Shown here: piece by piece, positions 6,786 through 8,097 of the stretch | How positions within the stretch are numbered: the stretch's first letter is position 1 | Layout of the letters: each line of letters opens with the position of its first letter | From: Alphaproteobacteria bacterium | Lineage (GTDB): Bacteria; Pseudomonadota; Alphaproteobacteria; ATCC43930; CGMCC-115725 | DNA: 8,097 nt | Assembly: GCA_028866355.1 (NCBI GenBank) | Contig: JAGWIH010000092.1 | Location: 1 to 8,097 of the forward strand | Reading direction: 5' to 3' | The notes under the pieces: model-generated | Told to the model about the DNA's origin: nothing | Database searches by the model: none | What the model saw: only the letters and a program-made list of their open reading frames with translations | Program-made: the position numbers and the translations under genes

Positions 6786-7244
6786 ATGACAGCGAAAGGA
6801 CGCCGTGGCGTCACGGCTCAACTCGATCGGGCGGCCGAAGCCTGCGCGCGCGACGGCGCAGAGTTGACCGAGTTGCGCCGCTCCGTTCTCGGTCTCGTTC
6901 TCGAAGCCGACGGTCCGGTCACCGCCTATCAGCTGCTCGATCGCCTTCGGAAAATTCGCAAGGGCGCGGTGCCGCCGACCGTCTATCGCGCGCTCGAATT
7001 CCTGCTCGAGCACGGTTTGATCCACCGGCTCGAGCGTCTCAACGCGTTCATCCCTTGCGCCGAAACCGGCCATCGGCATGTCGCACAGTTCCTGATCTGC
7101 CGCGAATGCGGCTCGGTTGCCGAAATCGAAGATCAGGCGGCCGCCCGGGCGCTGGTGCACGCCGCGGAACGCAAGGGATTCCGGGCACGCGACACAGTCG
7201 TCGAGATCGAAGGCACCTGCGCCGCCTGCGCGCGCGCCGCCTAG
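6786..7244 (+). CDS. zur: Zur, zinc-responsive Fur-family repressor
   Basis: Fur-superfamily repressor of 152 residues that senses zinc and represses zinc-uptake genes. The N-terminal winged helix covers about 24-84, with VTAYQLLDRLRK (45-56) and the recognition segment PPTVYRALEFLLEHGLIH (63-80). Two CxxC pairs, Cys105/Cys108 and Cys145/Cys148, form the expected structural Cys4 zinc site. His80, Cys91, His98 and Glu113 fit the regulatory zinc ligands of E. coli Zur (His77, Cys88, His96, Glu111), which argues for Zur rather than Fur, Mur or PerR. The ATG follows AGGA (6776-6779) at 6 bases, and a Zur-box-like promoter lies upstream. The gene converges on znuB and shares a CTAG stop-codon tetramer with it, placing regulator and probable target side by side. 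Confidence 0.93.
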   Translation: MTAKGRRGVTAQLDRAAEACARDGAELTELRRSVLGLVLEADGPVTAYQLLDRLRKIRKGAVPPTVYRALEFLLEHGLIHRLERLNAFIPCAETGHRHVAQFLICRECGSVAEIEDQAAARALVHAAERKGFRARDTVVEIEGTCAACARAA

Positions 7245-8038
7245 ACGCGGGCGGTGGACGGCCAGCGCAAATTGGCGAGCAGATAAATCGCGACGCTGAG
7301 CGCGGTGATCCAAAAGCTGGTCGGCCAATCGGTGTAGAACGCCAGCGTCAGACCGAGCCACGCCTCAGCGACGGCAAGCAGGACCGACAACAGCACGCCG
7401 GTCGCCACCGCATGCGTCACGCGCATCGCTGCCGCGGCCGGACCGACCATCAACGCGAAAACCAGCAGCACGCCGACGATCTGGGCACACTCCGCCGTCG
7501 TCAACGCGACGATCGCCAGGAACAGCACCGAATAGAGCCGCAGTGAGACGCCTTTCGCCTCGGCGAGCTCGGGCTGAAGGCTCGCGAACAACAGCGGCCG
7601 CGAAATGATCGCTAGCAGGATGACGCTGATCGCGCCCAATCCCAGCAACGTCCAAACGGTTTGCACGTCGACCGCGAGCACGTTGCCGAACAACAGAGCC
7701 GTCGCCTGGCTCGCATAAGCGGTGAAGAAATGCAGGAACAAGAGGCCCAGGCCGAGCGCCAAGGCGAGCACCAGGCCGATGGCGACGTCGCGCTGCGCCA
7801 GTTTCTCGCCCATGAACCCCATGCCGAAACCGGCCGCTAGCGTCACCAGCACCAGCCCCCACAACGGCGATACGCCGATCAGCACCGCGCCGGTGGCACC
7901 GGTGAAGCCGACATGCGCCAGCGCGTGGCCGGCGAAGGTCTGGCTGCGCAGCACCAGGAAATAGCCGACTGCGCCGGCCACAATCGCGACGACGGTCGCC
8001 GCGGCGAACGCGTTGCGCATGAAATCGTATTCAAGCAT
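7241..8038 (-). CDS. znuB: ZnuB zinc ABC importer permease
   Basis: Inner-membrane permease of the high-affinity zinc importer ZnuABC (ABC-3 family), 265 residues. The N-terminus MLEYDFMRNA is followed by GAVGYFLVLR (22-31) and the family core FAGHALAHVGFTGATGAVL (35-53), which corresponds to the DAMSHA..PG region of E. coli ZnuB. LAEAKGV (158-164) fits the cytoplasmic coupling helix that meets ZnuC. About seven or eight hydrophobic segments are present. The start at 8038 is chosen because it gives the usual ZnuB N-terminus and overlaps the preceding His-rich gene by 8 bases (ATGCTTGA); an in-frame ATG at 8086 would add 16 residues and swallow that gene end. The paralogues for iron/manganese (MntB/SitC type) are similar, but the adjacent zur makes zinc the best assignment. 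Confidence 0.92.
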   Translation of the reverse strand: MLEYDFMRNAFAAATVVAIVAGAVGYFLVLRSQTFAGHALAHVGFTGATGAVLIGVSPLWGLVLVTLAAGFGMGFMGEKLAQRDVAIGLVLALALGLGLLFLHFFTAYASQATALLFGNVLAVDVQTVWTLLGLGAISVILLAIISRPLLFASLQPELAEAKGVSLRLYSVLFLAIVALTTAECAQIVGVLLVFALMVGPAAAAMRVTHAVATGVLLSVLLAVAEAWLGLTLAFYTDWPTSFWITALSVAIYLLANLRWPSTARV

Positions 8039-8097
8039 GGCCGGAATGCCCATGATGATGCCCATGCGAATGCGCCGCGTGCGCATCGTGGCGATGG
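8031..8097 (-). CDS. znuC: 3' end of probable znuC with His-rich tail (partial)
   Basis: In the frame that ends with TGA at 8033-8031 on the - strand, the last 21 codons encode 10 histidines, beginning HRHDAHAAHSHG and ending HHHGHSGHA. The rest of the gene lies beyond the window edge. The stop overlaps the znuB ATG by 8 bases, a typical coupled junction. The usual order znuC-znuB makes this the ATPase ZnuC; some ZnuC proteins carry such a histidine-rich C-terminus, thought to bind zinc. No ATPase motif is inside the window, so identity rests on context and composition. A ZnuA or a metal-chaperone-like protein is the main alternative. Confidence 0.65.
   Translation of the reverse strand, partial: HRHDAHAAHSHGHHHGHSGHA

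Noticed and set aside
8039..8086. Extension of ZnuB to the ATG at 8086.
   Set aside because: The added residues do not match ZnuB, while the other frame here encodes the His-rich end of the preceding gene, which overlaps the 8038 start in a typical way.

Overview
The window is a compact, GC-rich, almost fully coding stretch of a bacterial chromosome. Gene content and protein style (a Liv-type ABC operon with a Peripla_BP_6 binding protein, Zur/ZnuCB with a ZnuB beginning MLEYDFMRNA, GTG/TTG starts, many short overlaps) point to an alphaproteobacterium, probably of the Rhizobiales/Rhodospirillales type. This is inferred from protein character only, because the window holds no rRNA or tRNA gene.

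Region 1 (about 1-4846, + strand) is a complete branched-chain-amino-acid-type (HAAT) ABC importer in the order livG, livF, binding protein, livH, livM. A 50-codon gene for a very basic small protein follows, with the best Shine-Dalgarno sequence of the window. The genes overlap or lie a few bases apart and should form one transcript; its promoter lies upstream of the window. The ligand cannot be read from the sequence. Two small hairpins lie at operon junctions: one between the binding-protein gene and livH, and one over the livM stop codon.

Region 2 (4843-6724) holds a MarR-family repressor gene (- strand) divergent from a gene for a 423-residue MgtC/SapB-DUF4010 membrane protein (+ strand). 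The 121-bp gap between them carries a plausible sigma-70 promoter for the membrane protein, with a perfect 15-bp inverted repeat exactly in its spacer. This is a good candidate operator for the MarR protein.

Region 3 (6725-8097) is zinc homeostasis. zur (+ strand) is preceded by a Zur-box-like sequence overlapping an extended -10 element, suggesting autoregulation. It converges on znuB (- strand). Upstream of znuB, at the window edge, is the 3' end of a gene whose last 21 codons include 10 histidines. It overlaps the znuB start by 8 bases and is most likely znuC with a histidine-rich tail.

Both convergent junctions (small protein/MarR at 4843-4846, zur/znuB at 7241-7244) share four bases of their stop codons and leave no room for a terminator. 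There is no mobile element, CRISPR array, RNA gene or clear defence system. The least explained items are the 50-residue protein, the palindromic promoter and the His-rich tail. No stretch over 300 bases lacks a gene.
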